A stretch of DNA of 64,000 nucleotides from Batillaria attramentaria (GCA_018292915.2 JACVVK020000059.1:1465001-1529000); one strand, 5' to 3'; shown: positions 43,773 through 55,029, numbered from the stretch's first letter. Made by a program: numbers and translations. The notes: generated by a model not told the origin, from the letters alone.

Positions 43773-45023
43773 CTGCAACAACAACAAAACCAATACACCA
43801 ACATACTCATGCTGACACTCATCTGCCTCTGTCTAAAAAAAAAAAGAAATAAACTTCACCAACTGACTACACAAAGATGATAATGAAAGGCTCAGGATGG
43901 ATTTTCTCCTTACCACGACAATAAAAGCTTGGACGGCCTGGTTTCCTGGTGGGACGGGCTCGCATTGGAGCTGGAGCTGGGGCCGGGGCATCATTGAAAT
44001 CCCTAGGAAGAGAGAAGCAAATCACATAAGGCAAGGCATAGTAGTACTGTGCCTGTGGTCAATGACTAAGTGTAAACATCAACTAAAAAGCAGAAAATAA
44101 AAGAAAACAGAACATGGGTGCCACTCAGACATTCTGAAATCCAGGCTGGGGTCCAGGGCCCAACTAAGCTCCGGTGGCCGGGGTGCAGTGTGTTGTTTGT
44201 GAACTGGTAAACCACTGACGTCACAACTCACACTTTCCTTCTCTGTTTCCTTACTATCTTCGTACTTAAGCACTCGTAGTTAAGGGGAGCCGGGATAGCC
44301 GAATGGTAGAGCGTTGGACTCTCAATGCTCGAGTCGTGAGTTCGAATCCCGGCTGGGGCCAAATATTTGTGCTGGCCTTTTTCTCGTTGCCCCATCTTTG
44401 ATATCACCCTTGCGTGGTGGAAAAGGACGTTAAACTCCCAAACACACACCCCCACCCACTCGTAAATAACTCACTGAAAATTTGCACTGACGAGTGCTGT
44501 AAAATTTAAGAAATGCGAAGACACGGTTGCGAAATTTGCTTCAGATAACAAGACAGCCACAATTGTTCAGTTTATAAGTGTTATCCAAATAAAAAATCGT
44601 CTTGCTGCATATTATAAATGTAATTCATTTTGACTGCTGCATTTAGTCAGCTTTGTGTTAAGATGTTAAAAGACCAGAGGCACAGAGGTTACTAGTGCGA
44701 CTAGAGGGGCGGTCAACTTAAAGGCCCAACTTCCCCTGGTAGCTGCATCAGTTTTAACCAATACCCTATACATCTCACAACAATATTTATACATGTAAAG
44801 GATGCCGACCACATTCACCATAAATCATAGCATTTGGAGTTCTGCTGGACACACCAAGAAACCTTTTCATGGCAAAAAAATGAAAATGAACTTTTTTTCA
44901 ATAATGTTTGATCGACTGACAACTGACAACCCCCAAACCTCAGGGCCATACAGGAGTATATCTGTGCATCAAATACTTTAAAGAACAATGATGGACAACG
45001 GTCACCAAGCTGCCACAGTACTT

Positions 45024-45062
<39 letters not shown>

Positions 45063-47860
45063 TGGGGGGGGGGGGGGGGGATAAAGAACGCAATTTTTCA
45101 CAGAGCCTCGTTTAGTTACAACACACACATGATCAGTTGAGTCTCAAACAACAAGTACACCACTTACTGTATTAGGTTGCGGCGAATCTCAGGATTTCGT
45201 TGTCCCGAAACACGACGACGGCGAACACGACGAAAGTGGCGCCGTGGCTCGGCGGCAGGAATGTGAGCGTTGGGCGTACGAACGTTGTTGTCGTCGTTGC
45301 CCTCTTCATTGCCGATGGCGGGGATAGGGCGCCGGATATTGTTGTTGTTGTTGTGGTGGTGGTGGTTGTCGTTGCCGTCCTCATTGCCGTTGGCTGGGAA
45401 CTGCCTCATCATGATGTTGTGATCCATCTGAAGATGAAAAAAAGGAAAGAAAAACCATATCAGTTATAAAAAAAAAAAATCTAGTCACACACTGAATTAA
45501 TCTATTCCATATCTGGAGTAGGTGGGTTTGGGTGTGAGAGTAGCATCCTCAACACCTCTGTTTGATCGATAGGCAAATTGCAATGGATCGATCCGGTCAG
45601 TTTAAAAATGCGCACACTTTAACGTCCTTTTCCACCACGTGTGGGTGATATCAGAGACGGGATAACGAGGAAAAAAGGCCAGCACAAATACTGGCCCCAG
45701 CCGGGATTCGAACTCACGACCCGAGAATTGTAAGTTCAACGCTATTACCGTTCGACTCTCTCGGCTTCCCTTCACTACTTGGATGGAAGCGTAACAGGGT
45801 GGGTGGGTGTTTGGGGGTTTAACGTCCTTTTCAGATGGAAGCGTAACAGAGAGAAGAGCGGTTGGAATGTTGTGTCCTGGCAACACCCTTGCCATATTAG
45901 AACGTAGCGTCAGAGAAATATGAATCTGATAATGTGACAGTAGTTTGAAATTTTGATTCAACGAATAGCTTGAACGAAGGAAGTTCTACCGGCACTTGGT
46001 CGCGACATTAGGCAGGGGACATAACCATTGTATGAGTAAGCGGGTCTTTCAAAGCGATTGCCTCCCTTACTACGTCCCCTTGAAAACGACCTATGAGCGA
46101 GTCAGATCAGCAAAACCGACCCTTAGAACACGGATAAGAGATACTGTTTGCACAACTGGTGTTCTTTTGTGTCTTTTCCCCCTCTCTCTCACTCTCTTTA
46201 CCTGGATATTGCTGATCAAGTTGAAAGGATATTGGTTGTGGAATCGTAAATGACATGGATGTAGGGAATGCCAGGCGAGAAGGACAGGGAGGAGAGGTGT
46301 GGGGGGGGGGGGGGGGCAGGGGCGAGTACACACGGAGAAAACCCGGTACACAGCGTGACAACGAAACAACGGCGCACACGTAGCACGACTGATTCAAAAA
46401 GCCAGAGAAATCTAGTGTGGGAAAGAACAGGGAAGACAGATGTACAATACTGGTTTGTTGTTGTCGGTGTTGTTGCTTTTAACGTCTACCCTGACCGACA
46501 TGAAACTTTCTTAATCAAGCTGAAAGGAGGGGGAGATAAATGGACGGAGGGAAATGGGGTTGTGGCGGTAAGTCATTCAGTGTCACACTGAGTCGCGGGG
46601 GATGGAAGAAGGGGCTGGGGGAGGGGGGGGGGGGGTGTAGCGGGTTGTGTCTGACGGTGTCAGCTCTCACGTGTCGCGGAGTGTGGTTGACAGTGCACGT
46701 GCAAGCGGTGAAAAGGGCTCACAGTACCGTGGTCAGCCGGGACCGGCCTCTGCTCGTCACTCTGTGCTGAGCGAGCGAGCATTACACTCGTGTCTGTCTT
46801 GGCCTCTGTTGACCAGGTATGTTTACATGTGTATGTTATGGTATATTTTGGTTCAATTCGCATAGTGGTGTTGTATCATTAGTACAGTAGTGTTTTTATC
46901 AGAAATTGTTTGTCGTTTTACCAGCAACTGTAACTGGCAATAGCACATGCACGTGACGGTCGTTAAAGTGTTCTAGCTCGTCGGTTGCTGGGGATTTAGC
47001 GGAGTGGTTTTACGGATGGTTTAGAAACCAATAGTTACGGTGTGGTAAACGGTAAGGAAGCGACGATACTATGACACGATTGTGACGACACACGATGGTT
47101 CGTCTTATGAAGGGTTTTAGACTTGACGTTTATGTTTACTCAGTTGATGTGTATAGAAATAAAGACTGTTGAGCTAGCGAGCATTACAGTCGTGTCCGTC
47201 TTGGCCTCTGTTGACCAGGTGCGTCGCAAGTGTTACAGAGGCACCTCGATAGACTGAGGAAAGTACACATCTCGCAGAGAAACTTTGTACAAGGGGCAAG
47301 TACACATCACAGTCTAGTGACACAAACTTCCATCGCGCTCTCGATCCACTGAGAACGTACACGCCGATATCTCAGTTTCATTTAAGCAGAGGGAAACAAG
47401 CCATGTTCCAGCAAAACAAACATAATTGTCTAGAACACTGTGCAAAGGTTCAACTACACCACTGTTTGCTTATTGTAATATATGTCCTTCACTAGCCGCC
47501 CACTTTGAAGTGTTTTGCGGAAAGAAATGCAAGCGAATTGAAGCCGGTCTGAAATAAGTCTGACAGCCATCCAAAGACCATTTCAATGTTGCGAGAACGA
47601 ACATGAAAAACCGAAAAGGTAAAAACAGCAGTACAGTTTACCTCAAGCTGTAAGACCATCAACATAATGCAATGCCTTTCTGAAGCATAAAGTTGCGCGG
47701 CGTTAAGCCCTAAATAACTAACTAACTGACTGAAGCATAAAGCAAAGAGCAATTCTTGCTTACCGTAAGAGTCAGTTGTAAGGTAGAATCAGCAGGACAA
47801 CTGGTCAGCACTGAGGGAAATCGGCGAGGACTGCTCGGTCAGATCATCCAAACACAAGAA
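43645..47860 (-). CDS. possible minus-strand gene of unknown function (158 aa)
   Basis: Three coding exons join in frame: 45427-45168, 44002-43914 and 43772-43645, ending in TAG. Exon 1 appears non-coding, ending near 47773 at GTAAGC. The predicted protein starts MDHNIMMRQFPANGNEDG, has a His/Asn-rich stretch, an Arg-rich block (RRHFRRVRRRRVSGQR), Ala-Pro repeats and an AT-hook-like RKPGRPS, which suggests a nuclear or nucleic-acid-binding protein. I recognise no family. The first two coding exons have good splice sites; the third (TLVRQTCKNYSF) is less certain. Confidence 0.45.
43914..44002 (-). CDS. unknown gene, middle exon
   Basis: Acceptor TCTTCCTAG, donor CGTG|GTAAGG. Encodes DFNDAPAPAPAP and RARPTRKPGRPSFYCR, in phase with the upstream exon. 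Confidence 0.5.
44285..44455 (+). mobile_element. SINE-B, full length
   Basis: GGAGCCGGGATAGCCGAATGG through CTCCCAAACACACACCC; short flanking repeat CACTCGTA on both sides. Confidence 0.93.
45023..45080. repeat. (GA)n and G run
   Basis: Simple repeat between exons of the minus-strand candidate gene. Confidence 0.9.
45168..45427 (-). CDS. unknown gene, coding exon with start codon
   Basis: ATG lies exactly after the acceptor TCATCTTCAG. 86 codons plus 2 nt, donor CA|GTAAGT. High GC and CAA/AAC repeats. An uninterrupted charged frame. Confidence 0.5.
45612..45775 (-). mobile_element. SINE-B, minus strand, diverged
   Basis: TTTAACGTCCTTTTCCACC through GACTCTCTCGGCTTCCC, more diverged than other copies. 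Confidence 0.88.
45782..45849 (-). mobile_element. 36-bp SINE-B tail insertion with 16-bp TSD
   Basis: Insert 45798-45833 is only the SINE-B 3' end in reverse. It is flanked by perfect GATGGAAGCGTAACAG at 45782-45797 and 45834-45849. Confidence 0.9.
46636..47237 (+). repeat. possible solo or rearranged LTR
   Basis: Starts TGTAGC after a G run and ends GTTACA. AATAAA is at about 47158. A 50-bp block (AGCGAGCATTACA…GTTGACCAGGT) occurs twice, at 46769-46818 and 47171-47220. No clean target duplication is seen, so the class is uncertain. Confidence 0.35.
47697..47718 (-). repeat. short repeat R3 fragment
   Basis: GCGGCGTTAAGCCCTAAATAA is the reverse of the 18475 motif, followed by CTAA repeats. 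Confidence 0.5.
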
Positions 47861-48000
47861 CAAGTGTGACAGCGATGGAAATCAGCCCCTTTTATCCTGG
47901 TCTACGTCAGTGATCGCCTGAGGAGGGGGCTCCCACAACACGCTCGCGGTGCGAAGCGGGTACTTCAGTCAGCCAATAAGAATCGGCGTATCTGGTGTGG
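47773..48000 (-). promoter_or_regulatory. promoter-like region of the minus-strand candidate gene
   Basis: Read on the minus strand: an inverted CCAAT box (47973-47977), GC-rich sequence, a TATA-like GGATAAAAGGGG (47886-47897), then 110 bp later a splice donor ACG|GTAAGC at 47771-47772. Spacing suits transcription starting near 47860. Confidence 0.4.
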
Positions 48001-48259
48001 TTGACAAGGGGGCGCGGAAACTGACTCCGCCTCCGATGTGATGACCTCCTTACGAGCCTCAAAGAACTGAGGGGAGGGGAAGGAGGAGGGGGCAAGCCCG
48101 ACATTTGGCTAAATTCGGACTGAAAGAGCAGTACACGATTCGGGTTGATTTTCTGCTTCCACGTGCAGAAACTAATCACGTGACTGTGGCCTCGATGGTT
48201 TAGACAAAGTGGCGATGTGTTGTGTAATCGGGTGTAATCGCTCATGCTGGAGCCGAGTG

Positions 48260-49010
48260 GAGAAATGTTGACTTGACAGAGATTCGAAAACTTTACGGAA
48301 TGGACCGAATAACCGCCTAAATAAACTGTTTTAAATTAGTCATTTAATGCCTTTTGCCAGGAACACAGTAGATTGTATCCATATTTTGTAGACGCCTCCT
48401 CCCTGGAACCTTTCATCATCATTCTCTTTTACTATCATTGCACACTAACGCTACCTACACATTCATACAAGCATACATATTCGTTCTTACATGGAGGTAA
48501 GGAACAGCGGGCGGGGAGGGGAGGGGGGACGTTTAGGAGAAGTAACCAAACTTTTCTATAGCAAAATTGTGAGGCGTCGCTCAGGTAATCTGGACACTCT
48601 TTCCATTTCTCTATATCACGGGGAAATCAAAATGGACTACGTTTAGTAATTTCCGTTGCTATACCGCTTCATAAAGTTCGACGACGATTGTTTTCATCTA
48701 TAGCTGTAATTTTAATACATGCGGATTGACATCTTCAGATTGCAGTAACGTATTAGAACAATATCGGTTTCTGGTAGATAAACAGCCTCTTTTGTTTTCT
48801 GTCTAACCGACAACTGAAAATCCAAAGCGCTTTTCCGGTGCTATGGCGGTTTTGAATGTGGAAAAACGCGGTGCTGTGGCGTGGGAACTCGCTGCACGAT
48901 TTGGAGGGACAAAGAAACGAAAAAGTACAATGTACACATCTCCCACTACACATCTTGGGTCGCACTTTAGACCACAGAGTGCGACACGCGCCTATGTTTC
49001 TTATGACGTT
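48260..49010. other. no gene seen
   Basis: Only short frames and a G-rich stretch near 48505-48530. Confidence 0.35.
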
Positions 49011-49016
49011 GTTCAC

Positions 49017-49195
49017 TAATGTTGTTCACTAAGTTATGGTTTCTCATTTTAACCTACATATACGACAAACACGTCTTCTGTTTTATTATTTCAGTTATTT
49101 GTTATGTTTGAAATCGTTCTTGCACATCGTCGAACCGGTCTCGCGCGTCTTCGCACCATTTGGACGGACCGCCGAAAAACGGCCGTCCATTTTGC
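49017..49195 (+). repeat. dispersed repeat R4, copy 1
   Basis: Shares GTTATTTGTTATGTTTGAAATCG and ACCATTTGGACGGACCG, in fragments, with 56330-56470 reversed; the first part recurs at 57510-57600 and, reversed, at 60640-60720. A C run follows at 49206-49227. Confidence 0.65.
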
Positions 49196-49259
49196 TGATG
49201 CTTGCCCCCCCCCCCCCCCCCCCCCCCGCCGCGTATGGGAACAGGATACGCTGACAGCA

Positions 49260-50429
49260 CAGAACCAGTTTCACTGTTTCCTATTCTCTAACAAAATAGG
49301 TTAAAATACGCTAATTTCAAACAGCACTGAACCTGAACATATTCTTTTAGCAAACTTTCCACCCAGTTTATACATGTATTTATATATCGATCCCTCCGCT
49401 GTTGGATCCTTTAATAAACCTTAACACCATTTTTTTCTCTAACAGATGAGATAAATATTTTTGCACTATTTTGAACGGCAGTGAGCATGAAGAAATTCTT
49501 ATAACTAAACTTTCTCCTAGTTCATGTGCATGAACCGTGATCAGTTAAGTAAACCTATCATGCTGAACGCATGCAAAATGGCCGAACCCATGATGAAGGT
49601 TGGTGAAAACAAAATCACACAGAACATGACTGCGTTCGATACGTACACCACCTAGGGCGAATCGCCTTCAGCTCAATACCCCGCCCCCCCCCCCCCCCGC
49701 CCCCCTCCTGACACACACACACACACACACACGCTTCTCTCACACTCCAACCCCTGACACTCAACCGCTTTCAGTTCCCAGGTGATTGCGATGACGCTTG
49801 AGGTTAAAAATCTAGCACCCTGCAAGGCTCCTGGGAACTAAACCGGTTAGTCGAGATGACACATATCCCCTACCCACCGTTTCTACCGTGTTTAAGAACA
49901 ACGGGCCCCTTACACTCTTACTAAAACCCAATGACATCTTAGGGGACTGTCAAGGTAGCGGACCATTGTCTTCCCTAACGTCTTGGCTGAAAACGCACAG
50001 TCCCTAGTGAGAAGTTTCAATTTCATCGATCGGGTATTGTAATCCCCCATTGACACATGAATGAGATGTCACCTTTCTTGCTTATGTTGGTCAGGGTTGT
50101 AGAGCTGTGCGTGGGTTTGAAATCAAATGTCATTTGCATTGGGCTTGATCGTGATTAACTTTACCAGGTAGCATGCATGTCCACATGTCCCAGGGGCGAT
50201 CACGATGTTCCCACAACCAGCTCTCCAAACTGCCTTCATGGACAAGAGGCCCAGGCAAGCGGCAGTTGGTCCGATGGTATTCTCTCCATCATCACTTTTG
50301 TTTTCCATTGTACGGGAAGCTCTTTCCAAGTATTCCTTCGCGTCTTTCGGTTTTGATCGAATTTACTGTATCACGATGTTGCGATGCTCAGTAGTTTTCT
50401 TTGATTTCAGAAGCTTGCTACCTATACTT
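49260..50429. other. no gene seen
   Basis: C-rich run near 49683-49705 and (CA)n near 49713-49731; no convincing coding frame. Confidence 0.35.
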
Positions 50430-50501
50430 TCAAATTCTTTGTCGTATGTGGTGGAAAAGAACGTTAAATCCCCAAACACCCACCCACCCTCAAATTCTTT
50501 G
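50430..50501 (+). mobile_element. 48-bp SINE-B tail insertion with 12-bp TSD
   Basis: Insert 50442-50489 (TCGTATGTGGTGG…CACCCACCC) is only the SINE 3' end. TCAAATTCTTTG flanks it at 50430-50441 and 50490-50501. Confidence 0.9.
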
Positions 50502-50816
50502 GTCAAGGCAGAGAAGAATCTTACTCAACCTGAAACCTGCTAATTGACCTACCTTCTGTCTATGGACGTTAGACTCCCAACCCCCCCCCCCCCCATCCCC
50601 TGCCTTCTGTCTTCGGCAACACCGCCGCGGTGCCATGCGTGTCTTATCCTCCGTTTAATGTAAGCCGCCGCTGTCCAGAGTGTTACGTACGGTTTCACAG
50701 TCGACTGGCCTACGGCAACCCAGGTGCATCATGTCACATCTTTCTGTTCGGGTATCCCACGCGTGTGGACGAACCCAGCGCCCGAGTGAGTCAGACCGAA
50801 ACATTTTAATCCCTCC

Positions 50817-53800
50817 AAGTGTCGAATCCCTACATGGTCCAACCCTTGTCGTGGGGTAGTGGCTTGTGTACCTCAATGACCCAGAGAGCTACGCCAGCGG
50901 GAGCACGTGCTCCTGGCAGGGTCACCCAAGCTGGACAGGTCGAAGGGTAGAGGTCAGACGAATGTGGACCACCTCTCCAAGAGGCTAAACGGGTTTGCGT
51001 AGGGTTAACAGCCCTACCTGTAAAAAACATAACGTTACAGAAGCATCGACAGCAACAAACCAAAACATTCACCTGGGCAAGGAAGGGTCTCCATCCCGGA
51101 GACCTATGACGCATTGCAGTGAAAGCCGAAAGGAAGCTGCAAGGCCGACCCCCCTTCTAACACCCAGGACAACGACGAGAGTAGCCACATGGAACATCAG
51201 GACTATGTATGAAGTAGGAAGGACCACACAAGTAGCAAGAGAGATGAAGAACTACAAGATAGGAGTACTGGGACTGAGTGAGACAAGGTGGCTACAGACA
51301 GGACAGCTGAGATTTTCATCGGGAGAGCAATTGCTGTACTCGGGACACACAGAGGATGGAGCCCCCCACACTGAGGGCGTGGCCCTGATGCTGGCACCGG
51401 AGGCACAGCGGGCACTCATCGGCTGGGAACCTGTCAACTCCCGCATCATCACAGCCAAATTCATCACCAAGAAGAAAGACATCAAGCTAAACATCATCCA
51501 GTGCTACGCTCCCACCAATGATGCGGAAGAGGAGAAAAAAGATGACTTCTACCAACAACTGCAGACAGTGATAGATAGAGGAGGAGCCAAGGACATGACC
51601 ATACTTATGGGAGACTTCAACGCCAAGATTGGATCAGACAACACAGGCTATGAGAACACCATGGGAACACACGGACTGGGACAGATGAACGAAAATGGCG
51701 AGCGCTTTGCAGACTTTTGTGCCCTGAACCAGCTAGTGATAGGAGGCAGCATCTTCCCACACAAGCGCATCCACAAGGCCACATGGAGATCGCCGGACCA
51801 TGTCACGGAGAACCAGATTGATCACATCTGCATCAGCCGGAAGTTCAGGAGATCGTGGCGAGATGTGCGCGTGATGAGGGGTGCCGATGTATCATCAGAC
51901 CACCACCTTCTTGCAACAACACTGAGACTTCGGCTTAAGAGACACACCAACGCCAACAACACACGGACCAGGTACAACGTTGGCCTACTCAGGAACACAG
52001 AGACACAAGCAGCATTCCGGATCAGCCTTTCCAACAGGTTCCAGCCACTGCAAGACCTGATAGAAGACAGTGGAATGGATATCGAGACACAGTGGGAACA
52101 CAGCAAGAAACTCTGGCACGACACATGCGAAGAGGTCCTTGGCAAGAGAAAGACCCAACACAAGGAATGGATCTCTGCTGATACCATCCAGAAGCTGGAA
52201 GTTAGGAAAAAGAAGAAAACTGCACTGAACACGAGCCGAACAAGAAGAGCTAAGGCAAAGGCACAGGAAGAATACACAGCAGCTGACAGAGAAGTGAAGA
52301 GGAGCACCAGAAAGGACAAGAGGGACCACATCGACGACCTGGCCAATCAAGCAGAGGAAGCAGCTGGACAAGGGAACCTAAAAGACCTGTACCAGGTGAC
52401 CAAGAAGCTCGCGGGCAAATTTCAGCAGACAGACAAACCAGTGAAGGACAAGAACGGGCACCCACTGACAACAACTGAGGAACAGCTGAAGCGATGGGCA
52501 GAACACTTCAGGGAGCTGTTAAATCGCCCCATCCCTGAAACACCACCAGACATCCCGCCAGCTGAGACAGAACTACCCATCAACTGCGACAAGCCCTCTA
52601 AGGCGGAGATCAGGAAAGCCATCATGACACTGAGAAATGGGAAAGCTGCAGGGCCGGACGAGATACCAGCAGAAGCCATCAAAGCAGACACAGAGACAGC
52701 CGTCAACATGCTGCACAGCCTATTCAGCAAGATCTGGGAGAAGGAAGAGGTGCCAGCCCAGTGGAAAGAAGGGATCGTCATCAAGCTGCCAAAGAAAGGG
52801 GACCTCAGGGACTGCAGCAACTACCGAGGGATCATGCTCCTGTCAGTGCCAGGCAAGGTTCTCAACAGAATTCTACTGGAGAGGATGAGGGAGGCAGTCG
52901 ACCCTATGCTCCGAGACCAGCAGGCGGGCTTTCGCAGGAACAGGTCCTGCGCTGACCAGATCGCCAGCCTACGCATCATCGTTGAGCAGTCACTGGAGTG
53001 GAACTCCCCCCTCTACATCAACTTCATAGACTATGAGAAGGCCTTCGACAGTGTAGACAGAGAGGCGCTGTGGAAGCTGCTAAGGCACTATGGAGTTCCC
53101 GGGAAGATCATCTCCCTGATCCAGTGCACCTACAAAGACATGAGCTGCAGGATTGCCCATGCCGGCCAGTTGTCAGAAAACTTCGAGGTGAAGACCGGAG
53201 TCCGCCAGGGATGCCTGTTGTCCCCGTTCCTCTTCCTCCTGGTCATCGACTGGATCATGAAGACCACCACAACAGGCAGGAAAAACGGGATACAGTGGAC
53301 ACTCTGGACGCAGCTGGATGACCTCGACTTTGCGGACGACCTGGCGCTCCTGTCTCACAGCCACAGCCAGATGCAGGACAAGACTACATGCCTGGAAGCC
53401 ACATCAGCTGGAACAGGGCTCAAGATCAACAGGAGGAAAACCGAGCTGATGAAGATCAACACCACTGCCAACACACCAGTCACAGTCGGTGGAGAGTCCA
53501 TCAGGGAGGTAGAGTCCTTTGTCTACCTGGGGAGTGTGGTTGATGGACAGGGAGGCACAGACCGAGACGTCACAGCCAGAATCGGCAAGGCAAGAGCAGC
53601 AATGGTCATGCTGAAGAACATCTGGGCATCCAAAGTTGTCAGCATAAGAACCAAACTTCGCATCTTCAACTCCAACGTGAAGTCAGTTCTGCTCTACGGA
53701 TGCGAAACATGGAGGACAACGAAGACGATGCAGCAGAAGATCCAGACATTTCTCAACACCTGTCTGAGGCGCATCTTCAACATCCGATGGCCAGAGAAGA

Positions 53801-54131
53801 TCCGGAACGAAGAGCTGTGGGAGCGAGCAGGGCAGGAACCAGCGGCCAAGCAGATCCTGCGGAGGAAGTGGGGCTGGATTGGACACACCCTCAGGAAGCC
53901 AGCATCCAGCACCACACGCCAAGCCCTGACATGGAACCCACAGGGGAAAAGGAAGAGAGGCCGGCCTCGCAACAGCTGGAGGCGGGACACTGAGGCAGAG
54001 TTATATAAGCAGGGGACCAACTGGACTGGAGTGGCAAGAATAGCCCAGAACAGAGTGCGATGGCGAAGGGTTGTCGATGGCCTATGCTCCACGTGGAGCC
54101 AGGGGCCTAAGTAAGTAAGTAAGTGTCGAAT
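50817..54131 (+). mobile_element. full-length RTE-type LINE with 11-bp TSD
   Basis: The body 50828-54120 (3293 bp) lies between perfect AAGTGTCGAAT copies (50817-50827, 54121-54131). It has a 278-bp 5' UTR, one intact ORF, almost no 3' UTR and a TAAG-repeat tail. The short repeat tail and an ORF with endonuclease then RT agree with the RTE clade. No inactivating change is seen. Confidence 0.93.
51106..54114 (+). CDS. LINE endonuclease-reverse transcriptase (1002 aa), intact
   Basis: I start at the first ATG (MTHCSESRK); an upstream in-frame region to 50995 lacks ATG. The N-terminus is an apurinic/apyrimidinic-type endonuclease: ATWNIRTM, LSETRW, MGDFNAKIG and SDHHLL, which nicks target DNA. 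A basic linker follows, then the RT with KLPKKGDLRDCSNYRGI, FIDYEKAFDSVDRE, GVRQGCLLSPFLF and the catalytic FADDLALL. The C-terminus has YGCETW, a W-x-GH motif, [14 protein letters not shown] and RVRWRRVV, as in RTE/BovB-type proteins. The stop overlaps the TAAG tail. It would carry out target-primed reverse transcription and possibly mobilise SINEs in trans. Confidence 0.95.
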   Translation: MTHCSESRKEAARPTPLLTPRTTTRVATWNIRTMYEVGRTTQVAREMKNYKIGVLGLSETRWLQTGQLRFSSGEQLLYSGHTEDGAPHTEGVALMLAPEAQRALIGWEPVNSRIITAKFITKKKDIKLNIIQCYAPTNDAEEEKKDDFYQQLQTVIDRGGAKDMTILMGDFNAKIGSDNTGYENTMGTHGLGQMNENGERFADFCALNQLVIGGSIFPHKRIHKATWRSPDHVTENQIDHICISRKFRRSWRDVRVMRGADVSSDHHLLATTLRLRLKRHTNANNTRTRYNVGLLRNTETQAAFRISLSNRFQPLQDLIEDSGMDIETQWEHSKKLWHDTCEEVLGKRKTQHKEWISADTIQKLEVRKKKKTALNTSRTRRAKAKAQEEYTAADREVKRSTRKDKRDHIDDLANQAEEAAGQGNLKDLYQVTKKLAGKFQQTDKPVKDKNGHPLTTTEEQLKRWAEHFRELLNRPIPETPPDIPPAETELPINCDKPSKAEIRKAIMTLRNGKAAGPDEIPAEAIKADTETAVNMLHSLFSKIWEKEEVPAQWKEGIVIKLPKKGDLRDCSNYRGIMLLSVPGKVLNRILLERMREAVDPMLRDQQAGFRRNRSCADQIASLRIIVEQSLEWNSPLYINFIDYEKAFDSVDREALWKLLRHYGVPGKIISLIQCTYKDMSCRIAHAGQLSENFEVKTGVRQGCLLSPFLFLLVIDWIMKTTTTGRKNGIQWTLWTQLDDLDFADDLALLSHSHSQMQDKTTCLEATSAGTGLKINRRKTELMKINTTANTPVTVGGESIREVESFVYLGSVVDGQGGTDRDVTARIGKARAAMVMLKNIWASKVVSIRTKLRIFNSNVKSVLLYGCETWRTTKTMQQKIQTFLNTCLRRIFNIRWPEKIRNEELWERAGQEPAAKQILRRKWGWIGHTLRKPASSTTRQALTWNPQGKRKRGRPRNSWRRDTEAELYKQGTNWTGVARIAQNRVRWRRVVDGLCSTWSQGPK

Positions 54132-54264
54132 GTCTAGACTTCGATCCTACAATTCTCGCCGCACCGAGAATGGTAGCTGTTTTTGAAACAGTTCTGCAAC
54201 TTACTGGAGTCGAGCTACTCCTTATCATCTTTGATTCTGTTTCTTGTCTTGTATTTCTTTTTAA

Positions 54265-54266
<2 letters not shown>

Positions 54267-54319
<53 letters not shown>
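54267..54319. repeat. (GT)n microsatellite
   Basis: About 26 GT repeats. Confidence 0.95.
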
Positions 54320-54322
<3 letters not shown>

Positions 54323-54838
54323 GTCTTTTTTGTTATATGTAACATTTGTTTTGGTAGCAACGGTCCATTAAAAAAAATAATTTTTGTTTGGTTAAATCAC
54401 TTCCGTTGGAACAAAGTTTTTGCACTAGTGCGTGCATGTGTTCGTTCGTTCGTTCGGCCATAAGATGCAATTTCTCAACTTAGTCACGTGTACTACATGA
54501 TTGTGTCGGACTCTTTGTGTTGACATTTCAAATAGCCTGGAAAATGTCCTGAAGGCCAAACATCCCCGACAGCGTCCTATTCTGCGCTAACTAGCTAGTG
54601 TACTCTCCTACCGACAGTTTCTGTCTCCAAGCAGTAGTTAGACGTGTCTTTGTTTCACACAATCTGACACCGAAAGCGACACGCTGTCAACGTGACACAG
54701 CCAATCTGTGAAACTGGATTTCTTCTTTGTTTCTGGTTTCACACCATTTCTACACAAGGCGTTTGAAGCACACGACGTCGCTGTTGCGTAGACAGGTCGG
54801 CACAACGGGGTGCCCGTATGGGTAACCGCGGCCGGTAA

Positions 54839-55021
54839 CCGATTAGGTGGGGGAGGCTATTATGGAGGGAACTCGTACTGGTGTATTTTTAGACAGTTTG
54901 GGTTAGGGTTAGGGTTTGAACGCGCTATCGGGCGTTTTCGGAATCCCGTGACCTTACGTGACGTCCGTCTAAAAACAGACCTGTACGAGTTCCCTCCATA
55001 ATAGCCACCACCCGATTAGGT
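54839..55021. mobile_element. 163-bp hairpin MITE with 10-bp TSD, MULE-like
   Basis: CCGATTAGGT flanks the element at 54839-54848 and 55012-55021. Arms share GGCTATTATGGAGGGAACTC with inverted partner and pair over about 50 bp. The loop holds GGGTTAGGGTTAGGGTTT. A 9-10-bp duplication with long inverted repeats suggests a Mutator-like derivative. Confidence 0.8.
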
Positions 55022-55029
55022 CCACTCCT

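Noticed and set aside
52422..52820. minus-strand ORFs within the LINE
   Set aside because: Antisense shadows of the intact LINE ORF.
54900..54920. interstitial telomere
   Set aside because: Only about two and a half TTAGGG units, inside a hairpin MITE.
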